DNA of 7,749 bases from an uncultured Clostridia bacterium (lineage in GTDB: Bacteria; Bacillota; Clostridia; Oscillospirales; CAG-272). The notes below the pieces were generated by a model. The model was given only the letters and a program-made list of their open reading frames with translations, did not search any database and was not told the DNA's origin. The position numbers and the translations under genes are program-made. The stretch covers positions 1-7,749 of the forward strand of contig CAJGCM010000104.1 in NCBI GenBank assembly GCA_904501765.1, written 5' to 3'. Shown piece by piece: positions 1 through 5,616 of the stretch. Positions within the stretch are counted from its first letter, which is position 1, and the number at the start of each line of letters is the position of its first letter.

Positions 1-2150
1 ATCTCCTGCGTTCTACCCTGGTTCCAATACTGAGTTCCGATATAGCCGCAGGTTCTTCTTGCGACGTTCATTTTAGCCTGGTCACGGTTCTTGCAGTTGG
101 GGCATTCCCAAACAAGCTTTCCGTCCTCGTCCTTCTCAATCTGGATTTCTCCGTCGTAGCCGCATACCTGGCAATAGTCACTCTTGGTGTTAAGCTCTGC
201 GTACATAATGTTGTCGTAGATAAACTTCATAACCGAGAGAACTGCCTCGATATTGTTCTGCATATCGGGAACCTCAACGTAGCTTATAGCTCCTCCGGGC
301 GAGAGCGCCTGGAATTTAGCTTCCAGGGTAAGCTTATCGAATGCGTCGATAGGCTCTGTTACGTGTACGTGATAGGAATTTGTTATATAATTCTTATCGG
401 TAACGCCCTCAACGATACCAAATCTCTTCTGAAGGCTCTTTGCAAACTTGTAGGTAGTGCTTTCAAGGGGTGTGCCGTAAAGAGAATAGTCAATATTCTC
501 CGCAGCCTTCCACTTTGCCGTATACTCGTTGAGCTTCTTCATAATCTCAAGGCCGAGAGCCTCGCCCTCAGGCTCGGTGAGCTTCTTTCCGTTAAGGGAA
601 TATACGCACTCCCAAAGCCCTGCATAACCAAGAGAAATGGTTGAGTATCCGCCGTGGAGATATTTATCAATAGTTTCTCCCTTGGGAATTCTCGTAAGAG
701 CGCCGTACTGCCAAAGAATGGGAGCCGCATCGGAGAGAGTGCCGGAAAGTCTTTCGTGTCTTGCCTGGAGCGCTCTGTGGCAAAGCTCCATTCTCTCGTC
801 AAAGATGCTCCAGAATTTATCCATATCGCCTTCAGCAGAAAGACCGATATCAACAAGGTTTACAGTAACGACACCCTGGTTGAATCTTCCGTAATACTTA
901 GCCTCTCCGTTTTCGTCAACGTAAGGTGTTAAGAAACTGCGGCAGCCCATGCAGGTGTAGCAGTGACCGTCACCGTTCTTGTCTACCTTATTCTTAAGCA
1001 TTATCTTCTCGGAGATATAGTCGGGAACCATTCTCTTTGCCGTACACTGAGCGGCAAGAGTTGTAAGATAGTAGTATTTTGAATCGGGATGGATATTCTC
1101 CTCTTCAAGCACGTAAATAAGCTTCGGGAAGGCGGGAGTAATCCAGATTCCCTTCTCGTTCTTAACGCCTTTTATACGCTGAAGGAGAGTTTCCTCAATA
1201 ATAACGGCGAGGTCTGCCTTCTCCTGCTCGTTCTTTGCTTCACCAAGATACATAAATATCGTAATGAAGGGAGCCTGACCGTTTGTTGTAAGAAGAGTAA
1301 CTACCTGATACTGAATGCACTGAACGCCTCGACGGATTTCGTCACGGAGTCTTTCCTCGGTTATCTTGTTGATAGCCTCGTCGTCTGTAACGCCAACGCC
1401 TGCAAGCTCCTTTGTAACAGTCGCGCGGATTTTCTCACGGCTTATCTGAACGAAGGGGGCAAGGTGGGTCAAGCTTATAGACTGACCGCCGTACTGGTTA
1501 GATGCAACCTGGGCAATTATCTGGGTAGCTATATTACAAGCGGTGGAGAAGCTGTGGGGCTTCTCTATCATTGTTCCGCTGATAACGGTTCCGTTCTGGA
1601 GCATATCCTCAAGGTTTACAAGGTCGCAGTTGTGCATATGCTGCGCAAAGTAATCTGCGTCGTGGAAGTGGATTATTCCTTCCTCGTGCGCCTTAACTAT
1701 ATCCTCGGGAAGAAGAATTCTTCTGGTGATATCCTTGGAAATCTCGCCTGCCATATAGTCACGCTGAACGCTGTTTACGGTAGGATTCTTGTTGGAGTTT
1801 TCCTGCTTAACCTCTTCGTTATTGCACTCAATAAGAGAAAGTATCTGGTCATCGGTAGTGTTTGTTCTACGGATAAGGGCTCTTTTATATCTGTAAGTAA
1901 TATAAGCTCTTGCAAGGATAAAGGCGCCCGAGCGCATAAGCTCGTTCTCAACGAGGTCCTGAACCTCCTCCACGCTAACAGCTCTCTCAAGCCTCTCGCA
2001 ACGGGACTCAACCGTTGCCGCTATTTTCTTAATTTTACCGAGCGTTATTCTCTCGTCCTCATCAACCGCCTCGTTAGCCTTCATTATAGCGGCTGTAATT
2101 TTTTCACGGTCGAATATTTCCTCCGCTCCGTTTCTTTTAATAAGTTTCAT
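1..2150 (-). CDS. nrdD: Anaerobic (class III) ribonucleoside-triphosphate reductase, C-terminus cut by window edge
   Basis: Reduces ribonucleoside triphosphates to deoxyribonucleotides in the cytoplasm without oxygen, using a glycyl radical installed by the activase NrdG. I translated 716 uninterrupted codons from the ATG at 2148-2150. Residues about 1-90 form the ATP-cone (start KLIKRNG). The catalytic barrel follows, with HMHNCDL (Cys175, counterpart of the conserved radical-relay cysteine) and CMGCRSF (Cys403). The C-terminal zinc site is C660-x2-C663 plus C683-x2-C686, followed by RRTCGYIG with the predicted radical Gly702 (codon 45-47). The frame is still open at base 1; relatives end within roughly ten residues of this point, so little is missing. 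AGGAG at 2159-2163, 8 nt before the ATG, supports the start. The gene has its own promoter and NrdR boxes. nrdG is not visible and may lie beyond the edge. Identification is very secure. Confidence 0.97.
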   Translation of the reverse strand, partial: MKLIKRNGAEEIFDREKITAAIMKANEAVDEDERITLGKIKKIAATVESRCERLERAVSVEEVQDLVENELMRSGAFILARAYITYRYKRALIRRTNTTDDQILSLIECNNEEVKQENSNKNPTVNSVQRDYMAGEISKDITRRILLPEDIVKAHEEGIIHFHDADYFAQHMHNCDLVNLEDMLQNGTVISGTMIEKPHSFSTACNIATQIIAQVASNQYGGQSISLTHLAPFVQISREKIRATVTKELAGVGVTDDEAINKITEERLRDEIRRGVQCIQYQVVTLLTTNGQAPFITIFMYLGEAKNEQEKADLAVIIEETLLQRIKGVKNEKGIWITPAFPKLIYVLEEENIHPDSKYYYLTTLAAQCTAKRMVPDYISEKIMLKNKVDKNGDGHCYTCMGCRSFLTPYVDENGEAKYYGRFNQGVVTVNLVDIGLSAEGDMDKFWSIFDERMELCHRALQARHERLSGTLSDAAPILWQYGALTRIPKGETIDKYLHGGYSTISLGYAGLWECVYSLNGKKLTEPEGEALGLEIMKKLNEYTAKWKAAENIDYSLYGTPLESTTYKFAKSLQKRFGIVEGVTDKNYITNSYHVHVTEPIDAFDKLTLEAKFQALSPGGAISYVEVPDMQNNIEAVLSVMKFIYDNIMYAELNTKSDYCQVCGYDGEIQIEKDEDGKLVWECPNCKNRDQAKMNVARRTCGYIGTQYWNQGRTQE

Positions 2151-2405
2151 TTTCTCATCTCCTCTGTCTGATGTCGAATTTCTTAAAAGTAAAATTCTGA
2201 ACAGTTCCACCGTATACAGGCGTAAGGCTCACCAATATATAGCCCCGGAAGCGTCCACAGCAAGCCGACCGGCTGCCGCTATATCCTACAAGTCCCATAA
2301 GGGGCAAAAAAGCAGCCTGAAACCGAATATTATCCGGTAACATCCGCTCTCTTTAATCAAAGGCAAATAAGTGAAAAGGTTCAAAATGAATTTTTCGTGT
2401 TGCGT
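2151..2405 (-). promoter_or_regulatory. Long nrdD 5' leader, candidate structured RNA
   Basis: Between the predicted transcription start near 2405 and the nrdD ATG lies an unusually long leader of about 255 nt. By eye it contains nested complementary segments on the transcript: 2319-2325 with 2202-2208 (7 bp, two G-U pairs), 2315-2318 with 2218-2221, and 2278-2284 with 2237-2243 (7 perfect pairs). Inside the last is a hairpin, 2271-2276 with 2260-2266, with one bulge. Further small hairpins lie at 2326-2340 (CCGG..CGG type) and 2294-2303. The segment at 2271-2276 can instead pair perfectly with 2312-2317, so two folds compete. I do not recognise a known riboswitch (no cobalamin box) and could not confirm a 6S-like RNA. 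No clear terminator is seen. No folding program was run, so the structure is inference. Confidence 0.45.
2155..2343 (-). other. Upstream open reading frame (62 codons) in the nrdD leader, doubtful
   Basis: An open frame begins at the ATG of 2341-2343, two codons before CCGGAT, and stops with TGA at 2155-2157. The stop therefore sits between the nrdD AGGAG (2159-2163) and its ATG (2148-2150). The peptide starts MLPDNIRFQAAF and ends in a basic tail, FDIRQRR, with a CC pair in the middle. The purine stretch before the ATG (AAAGAGAG) is a poor, closely spaced ribosome-binding site. The frame runs straight through the paired RNA segments, and its codon choice (CGG, TTG) is unlike the neighbouring genes. 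It may be a fortuitous frame over a structured RNA, or a leader peptide whose translation affects the fold or is coupled to nrdD. I recognise no family. Confidence 0.2.
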
Positions 2406-2411
2406 GATACT

Positions 2412-2439
2412 ATTATACCATATATTGTGATTTTGTCAA
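2412..2439 (-). promoter_or_regulatory. Sigma-A type promoter of nrdD
   Basis: On the minus strand a perfect TTGACA (2434-2439) is followed after 16 bp by a perfect TATAAT (2412-2417). This predicts a transcription start near 2405. One NrdR box overlaps the spacer and part of the -10 box, and the other lies just upstream of the -35 box, the usual arrangement for repression. Confidence 0.85.
2415..2430. promoter_or_regulatory. NrdR box, promoter-proximal copy
   Basis: The 16 bp ATACCATATATTGTGA match the NrdR-box consensus ACACWATATATWGTGT at 13 positions by my count. The box overlaps the -10 element and the spacer of the nrdD promoter. NrdR is the nucleotide-sensing repressor of ribonucleotide reductase genes in bacteria. 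It binds paired boxes, and the partner box is at 2446-2461. Confidence 0.8.
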
Positions 2440-2445
2440 TAGAAA

Positions 2446-2461
2446 AATCAATATATTGTGT
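2446..2461. promoter_or_regulatory. NrdR box, promoter-distal copy
   Basis: The 16 bp AATCAATATATTGTGT match the consensus ACACWATATATWGTGT at 14 positions. It starts exactly 31 bp from the other box, about three helical turns, so both lie on the same face of the DNA as is typical of NrdR operators. It sits immediately upstream of the -35 box of nrdD. Confidence 0.85.
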
Positions 2462-2463
2462 TT

Positions 2464-2481
2464 TTAGTCATTTTAGACAAT
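2464..2481. repeat. Semi-palindromic 18-bp repeat, copy 1
   Basis: TTAGTCATTTTAGACAAT has the dyad pattern TTnGTC-n6-GACnA. A near-identical copy lies at 2594-2611, 130 bp away. This copy abuts the distal NrdR box. It may be an operator of an unidentified regulator. It does not match NrdR, Fur, FNR or Rex consensus sequences that I know. Confidence 0.45.
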
Positions 2482-2720
2482 AATTGCAAAGTCAAAAAAC
2501 ACACCCAAAAACAGTGATTATTACCCTTTTTTTCCTATTAATTCCAATACTTTTCCCGAGGGCGCTGAAAAACCGTGGCAGACTGATATATTCTTAGTCA
2601 TTTTCGACAAAAAGCGAACGTTTTTTTCTCACTGTCAAAGCCTACCTCCTCTGCAAAATGCACAAAGCAAAAGCAACCTTGTCTTTATGGGGTTTTACCA
2701 ATTTTAATATATAAAGGTCG
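2482..2720. other. Gene-free AT-rich intergenic stretch
   Basis: Between the nrdD promoter elements and the terminator of the lyase gene I see no open frame with a ribosome-binding site and no tRNA or other RNA gene. The stretch is AT-rich with homopolymer runs. Its only clear content is the second copy of the 18-bp semi-palindrome at 2594-2611. Weak promoter-like hexamers occur on both strands but without convincing spacing. Confidence 0.6.
2594..2611. repeat. Semi-palindromic 18-bp repeat, copy 2
   Basis: TTAGTCATTTTCGACAAA is the same element as at 2464-2481: 16 of the first 17 bases are identical, and the dyad TTnGTC-n6-GACnAA is complete in this copy. It lies about 190 bp upstream of the predicted nrdD transcription start, so a role in nrdD control is possible but unproven. 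Confidence 0.45.
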
Positions 2721-2771
2721 AAAAAAGAAAAAACGCTCGGCCAGCACGTTTTTTCCGTGAGCTGACGAGCG
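2721..2771 (-). terminator. Intrinsic terminator after the PL8-type gene
   Basis: On the minus strand CGCTCG (2766-2771) pairs with CGAGCG (2734-2739). The inner CTG/CAG and CGTG/CACG segments extend the stem, with a small bulge and an A/T-only loop. The stem is followed by TTTTTTC plus a second six-T run (down to 2721). It begins 16 nt after the lyase stop codon and separates that gene from nrdD. The plus strand also has a T run after the stem, so it could act in both directions, though no plus-strand gene is seen. Confidence 0.85.
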
Positions 2772-2786
2772 CTTTTTATAACTTGA

Positions 2787-4643
2787 TTAAAATATTTTTA
2801 CCTCGTTCTTTACGGCGAAAATTTCCTTTTCTCCAACCTTGTGCTTTCCATTCTTGTGGAATACAGCCACCGTTCTTCCACCGGGAATTCTTATCGCCTG
2901 ACATTCGAGGTCGTTTCTTAAAACCTCAACTGAGCTTTCCGAAAGCTCCTCCTCGCATACCATATATGCGTATGCTCCGTGAGCTTTGTCCGTGGGGATA
3001 TAGAGAGTAAATACGTCACCCTCTATCGGATTATTGGTATTCGGGCGTGTATTTCTCCTGTATGAATATGCTCTGTGGTCGGTTTTGTATTTGAATTCGG
3101 TTTCTTCGTCTAAATTTCTGTAAAGAATACCACCGTATATAATTTCCTTGCCGTCTTTTTCTACCTTTACCGTATCGGTAGAGAGGCACTGATTTACGGT
3201 TGTATGCAAATCCCTTCCTTCCGAATCGGAAATTCCGCATCCGAGAAGCACCATACCGAATGGCAGCGCAAAGGCACTGACTGTGGAGGATACTCCGTAA
3301 TCCTCGCCTCCTATGAAGCTTACGCCTATGTCCCCTATAACTCTGCCACCGTAACAGTCGGTGTTCACGGTGTGCCAGGTGAAATCTCCTTTGGCGACAA
3401 GCTCCTCGTCACTCTCCTCGGGGGTTGTCGTTCCGGGGATATAAGAATAATCCCAAAGCGGCGATATACCGACGTATTCGTTGCCGTAACGAACGAAGAA
3501 GGTGACCCTTCCGTAGGACATATTCACGGCAAGACCGTTCTCTTCGGTGCATATTTCCGCATTGAATATAGAAGGGTCGGAGCCCTTGAAGCTTAGATGC
3601 AAATTCGGGGTATGTAAGGTGAGAAACCTTGCGCAGTCGAAATATTTTACGCCGAGATATGGCTGTCTTCCCTGCTCCATACGCTGAAGCATATCAAGAA
3701 CCTCTGCCCTCCTCGGCAGGTCTTTGTTTTTAAGCAAATCTCTTGCAGCTTCAATTATAGGGGTTATGGAAAGAGGGTTTCCTGCTCTGGTATATCCTCT
3801 TCCCGTAGCGCTTATATTGCAGGATGTGGCGCCTATCATATGTCTGGCTCCGTCCAAAAGATAACGGATTACATTTTCCTTGGCGTAGGTTGGAAACTCA
3901 AATTCTGTACCTGCCATAATAACCGAGAATTCCGCAAAGGAGGTGAGATAAAGAGTGCCGTAGGAAAAGGTGTAAAGCCGCCTTCCGTGCTGGAAGAAGC
4001 TGCCGTCGGGCTGAAGCCCTTCTTTGGCTCCATAGGTTTCCTCAGACAAGGCGTCCACCACCAGCCGAAGCTCCTCAGAGGAATTTATTACGCAGGCGTG
4101 ATTTATGCTTATCGTGCAATAAGAAGCCAGATTTCCACCGGTGTGGTATGCGCTCTTTACCTTGATTATTTCATCTCTTACAAGAACGGAGCCGTTTTCA
4201 ACTACTTTCAAAGCCCCTGCAAGCAAATCCTCGTCAAGAAAATCCTTAACGAAAAGGAGAGCTGAGGAAATCCTCTCGGGAATTCCGATTTCGTTCCACC
4301 ACCAGTTGGGGTTAATGTATTCTCCACCGGCAAAGTCTCGAAGTATGCCCTTAATAAGCCTGAAGGCAGCTTCCCTCTCCTCACCGACGACGGTCTCCTG
4401 ATAGACCGAAAGGGTATAGGCTATTGCCGCTGCCTCGGCAAGAGGCCAGGAGGAGCCGTTATTGTTAGTATAATCAATAAAGTTAAAACGCAGGGCACCC
4501 TCGCAGCAGCCGGGAACGGACATATTCTCCAGCTCCGCAGCTGAAGCAGCGCCTCTTATGGGGAAGAATTTACCGGAAATTTTCATTCGGTAATTTTCCA
4601 TAACTCTTTCTCTTATAATATCCAAGGAATTTGTGGTTTCCAT
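2787..4643 (-). CDS. Polysaccharide lyase family 8-type enzyme, cytoplasmic form
   Basis: A 618-residue protein resembling hyaluronate, chondroitin AC and xanthan lyases, which cleave uronic-acid-containing polysaccharides by beta-elimination. The N-terminal alpha-helical half carries NWWWNEIGIPERI (113-125), the substrate-cleft aromatic patch. Catalytic residues expected for PL8 are present with family spacing: Asn171 in TGGN, His219 in DGSFFQH, Tyr228 nine residues later, and Arg282 in GRGYTR. The central beta domain has WDYSYIPGTTTP (397-408), also typical. There is no signal peptide or membrane segment (start METTNSLDII), and the protein is shorter than most secreted members, so it probably acts on imported oligosaccharides. 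The start is backed by AAGGAG about 8 nt upstream. It has its own promoter in the 233-nt gap after the phosphodiesterase gene and ends at a strong terminator. The fold family is secure; the substrate is unknown. Confidence 0.85.
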   Translation of the reverse strand: METTNSLDIIRERVMENYRMKISGKFFPIRGAASAAELENMSVPGCCEGALRFNFIDYTNNNGSSWPLAEAAAIAYTLSVYQETVVGEEREAAFRLIKGILRDFAGGEYINPNWWWNEIGIPERISSALLFVKDFLDEDLLAGALKVVENGSVLVRDEIIKVKSAYHTGGNLASYCTISINHACVINSSEELRLVVDALSEETYGAKEGLQPDGSFFQHGRRLYTFSYGTLYLTSFAEFSVIMAGTEFEFPTYAKENVIRYLLDGARHMIGATSCNISATGRGYTRAGNPLSITPIIEAARDLLKNKDLPRRAEVLDMLQRMEQGRQPYLGVKYFDCARFLTLHTPNLHLSFKGSDPSIFNAEICTEENGLAVNMSYGRVTFFVRYGNEYVGISPLWDYSYIPGTTTPEESDEELVAKGDFTWHTVNTDCYGGRVIGDIGVSFIGGEDYGVSSTVSAFALPFGMVLLGCGISDSEGRDLHTTVNQCLSTDTVKVEKDGKEIIYGGILYRNLDEETEFKYKTDHRAYSYRRNTRPNTNNPIEGDVFTLYIPTDKAHGAYAYMVCEEELSESSVEVLRNDLECQAIRIPGGRTVAVFHKNGKHKVGEKEIFAVKNEVKIF

Positions 4644-4669
4644 AAAAAGTCTCCTTTTTAGTTATATAT

Positions 4670-4688
4670 AGAACCGCGCCTCGGCTCT
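4670..4688 (-). promoter_or_regulatory. Hairpin in the 5' UTR of the lyase gene
   Basis: AGAGCCG and CGGTTCT form a 7-bp stem (one G-U pair) around a 5-nt loop. It lies in the predicted leader of about 68 nt, roughly 12 nt upstream of the AAGGAG site. No U tract follows directly, so it is not a terminator; it may stabilise the mRNA. Confidence 0.35.
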
Positions 4689-4717
4689 CACTAAGCTCTG
4701 CTCTATCCTCTTTTGTA

Positions 4718-4747
4718 AGTATAGCACAGCAGAAAAAGAAAGGTCAA
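4718..4747 (-). promoter_or_regulatory. Sigma-A type promoter of the PL8-type gene
   Basis: On the minus strand TTGACC (4742-4747) and TATACT (4718-4723) are separated by 18 bp. This predicts a start near 4711, about 68 nt before the lyase ATG. It would let the lyase be transcribed separately from the upstream genes. Confidence 0.65.
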
Positions 4748-4776
4748 TAGCAAAAGAGAAAAGATTTCGCCATATT

Positions 4777-4790
4777 GGAAAAATTCTTCC
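4777..4790. promoter_or_regulatory. Palindrome upstream of the lyase promoter, possible operator
   Basis: GGAAAAATTCTTCC is a 14-bp palindrome with 12 of 14 bases symmetric, centred about 37 bp upstream of the -35 box. It could be a binding site for a local sugar-responsive regulator, but one copy alone is weak support. Confidence 0.25.
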
Positions 4791-4825
4791 CTCTCGGCTC
4801 AATATCACGAAGCTCGCCCCGCTGC

Positions 4826-4864
4826 TATAAAAGAGCAGGAGAGCCGAAAAATTCGCAGCTCTCC
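4826..4864 (-). terminator. Weak terminator or processing hairpin after the GDPD gene
   Basis: GGAGAGC (4858-4864) pairs with GCTCTCC (4838-4844) on the minus strand, and an inner CGAA/TTCG extends the stem around a TTT loop. It starts 13 nt after the phosphodiesterase stop codon. The following tract is TGCTCTTTTATA, a short and offset U run, so termination may be partial. Confidence 0.5.
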
Positions 4865-4876
4865 TTTCTCCGGGTG

Positions 4877-5602
4877 TTAATTTTTCTTTACTGCCGCCAA
4901 GAGGGCGTGAGGCTCATTTGCGGTTATAAGAGATGCGCCCTTTTCAATACAGAGATTAACGTCCTCCTCATTATCTGCGCAGTACATATGCACGGGCATT
5001 CCCTTTGCCATATAGAAGGGCAAAAGCTCGGATTTTACAAGCCCCATATTAAGACCTATCTCGTCATAGTACTCGTATCCGCAGAACTCGCTCATCTGGA
5101 AATCCGGGTAACCCATTGTTCTGGCACTGTACTTTTCCTTAAGATAGCGGATGATTCTGCCATTGAAGCAATAGAACCAACAGGTATCGAAATAACCGTA
5201 CTTTTTGAGGAGCGCTACGGTCAGGTCAACACATTCCTCGGTATATTCCTTGATTTCAACGCCAAGGCGAAGCTCCGGGCGTTTTTCCTTTACGAGAAGA
5301 AGAAGCTCCTCAAGGGTGGGAACCTTAACCTTGCCTCGGAATTCCTCACCGAACTTTTCCGAATAGCAGGGGTCAAGCTCCTGCGCCTCTGCAAGAGTCA
5401 TGTCTCTAAGATGACGATTAACGCCTGCGGTTCGGTTGCCGTTTCCGTCATGCATAATAACGGGAACCTTATCGCTTGTGAGCCATATATCAAACTCAAC
5501 CGCATCAACTCCAAGCTCTATTGCCGCCTCGAATGAGGGGAGAGTATTTTCGGGGTATTTTGCGCAATATCCTCTATGTCCTTCTGCAAGTATTCTTTCC
5601 AT
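4877..5602 (-). CDS. Glycerophosphodiester phosphodiesterase family protein
   Basis: A 241-residue TIM-barrel protein of the GDPD family, close to cytoplasmic UgpQ-like forms. Members hydrolyse glycerophosphodiesters to a glycerol phosphate and an alcohol. The signature is complete: HRG at 9-11, PENT at 17-20, E36-x-D38, HD at 51-52 and E116-I-K118. His9 and His51 are the expected acid/base residues, and Glu36, Asp38 and Glu116 the metal ligands. The C-terminus has TANEP in place of the more usual TNxP type. There is no signal peptide, so it should be cytoplasmic. The ATG lies 14 nt after the stop of the arabinofuranosidase-like gene, and the gap carries AGGAGA, so the two are probably co-transcribed. 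In this context it may release glycerol phosphate, or another alcohol phosphate, from a glycan fragment rather than from lipid; that is inference. Confidence 0.92.
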   Translation of the reverse strand: MERILAEGHRGYCAKYPENTLPSFEAAIELGVDAVEFDIWLTSDKVPVIMHDGNGNRTAGVNRHLRDMTLAEAQELDPCYSEKFGEEFRGKVKVPTLEELLLLVKEKRPELRLGVEIKEYTEECVDLTVALLKKYGYFDTCWFYCFNGRIIRYLKEKYSARTMGYPDFQMSEFCGYEYYDEIGLNMGLVKSELLPFYMAKGMPVHMYCADNEEDVNLCIEKGASLITANEPHALLAAVKKN

Positions 5603-5616
5603 TTCAGTTATCTCCT

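Noticed and set aside
1089..2171. A 360-codon open frame on the plus strand opposite nrdD
   Set aside because: It is antisense to a fully recognised, motif-rich nrdD frame, has no family likeness and no ribosome-binding site of note. It is a shadow of the codon bias in nrdD.
2201..2325. T-box, cobalamin riboswitch or SRP/6S RNA in the nrdD leader
   Set aside because: GGTGGAAC recalls part of a T-box and GGTGAGCC recalls 6S RNA, but the specific conserved cores, partner elements and a terminator are missing, so no known family can be named.
2616..2630. SOS (LexA-type) box suggested by CGAACGTTTT
   Set aside because: Only one half-site with CGAAC is present; the required GTTCG half at the right spacing is absent.
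3840..4265. A 141-codon plus-strand frame inside the lyase gene
   Set aside because: It overlaps conserved PL8 catalytic segments on the other strand and shows no domain of its own.
4775..5536. A 253-codon open frame on the plus strand opposite the phosphodiesterase gene
   Set aside because: The minus strand has the complete GDPD signature in this stretch. The plus-strand protein has no recognisable domain.
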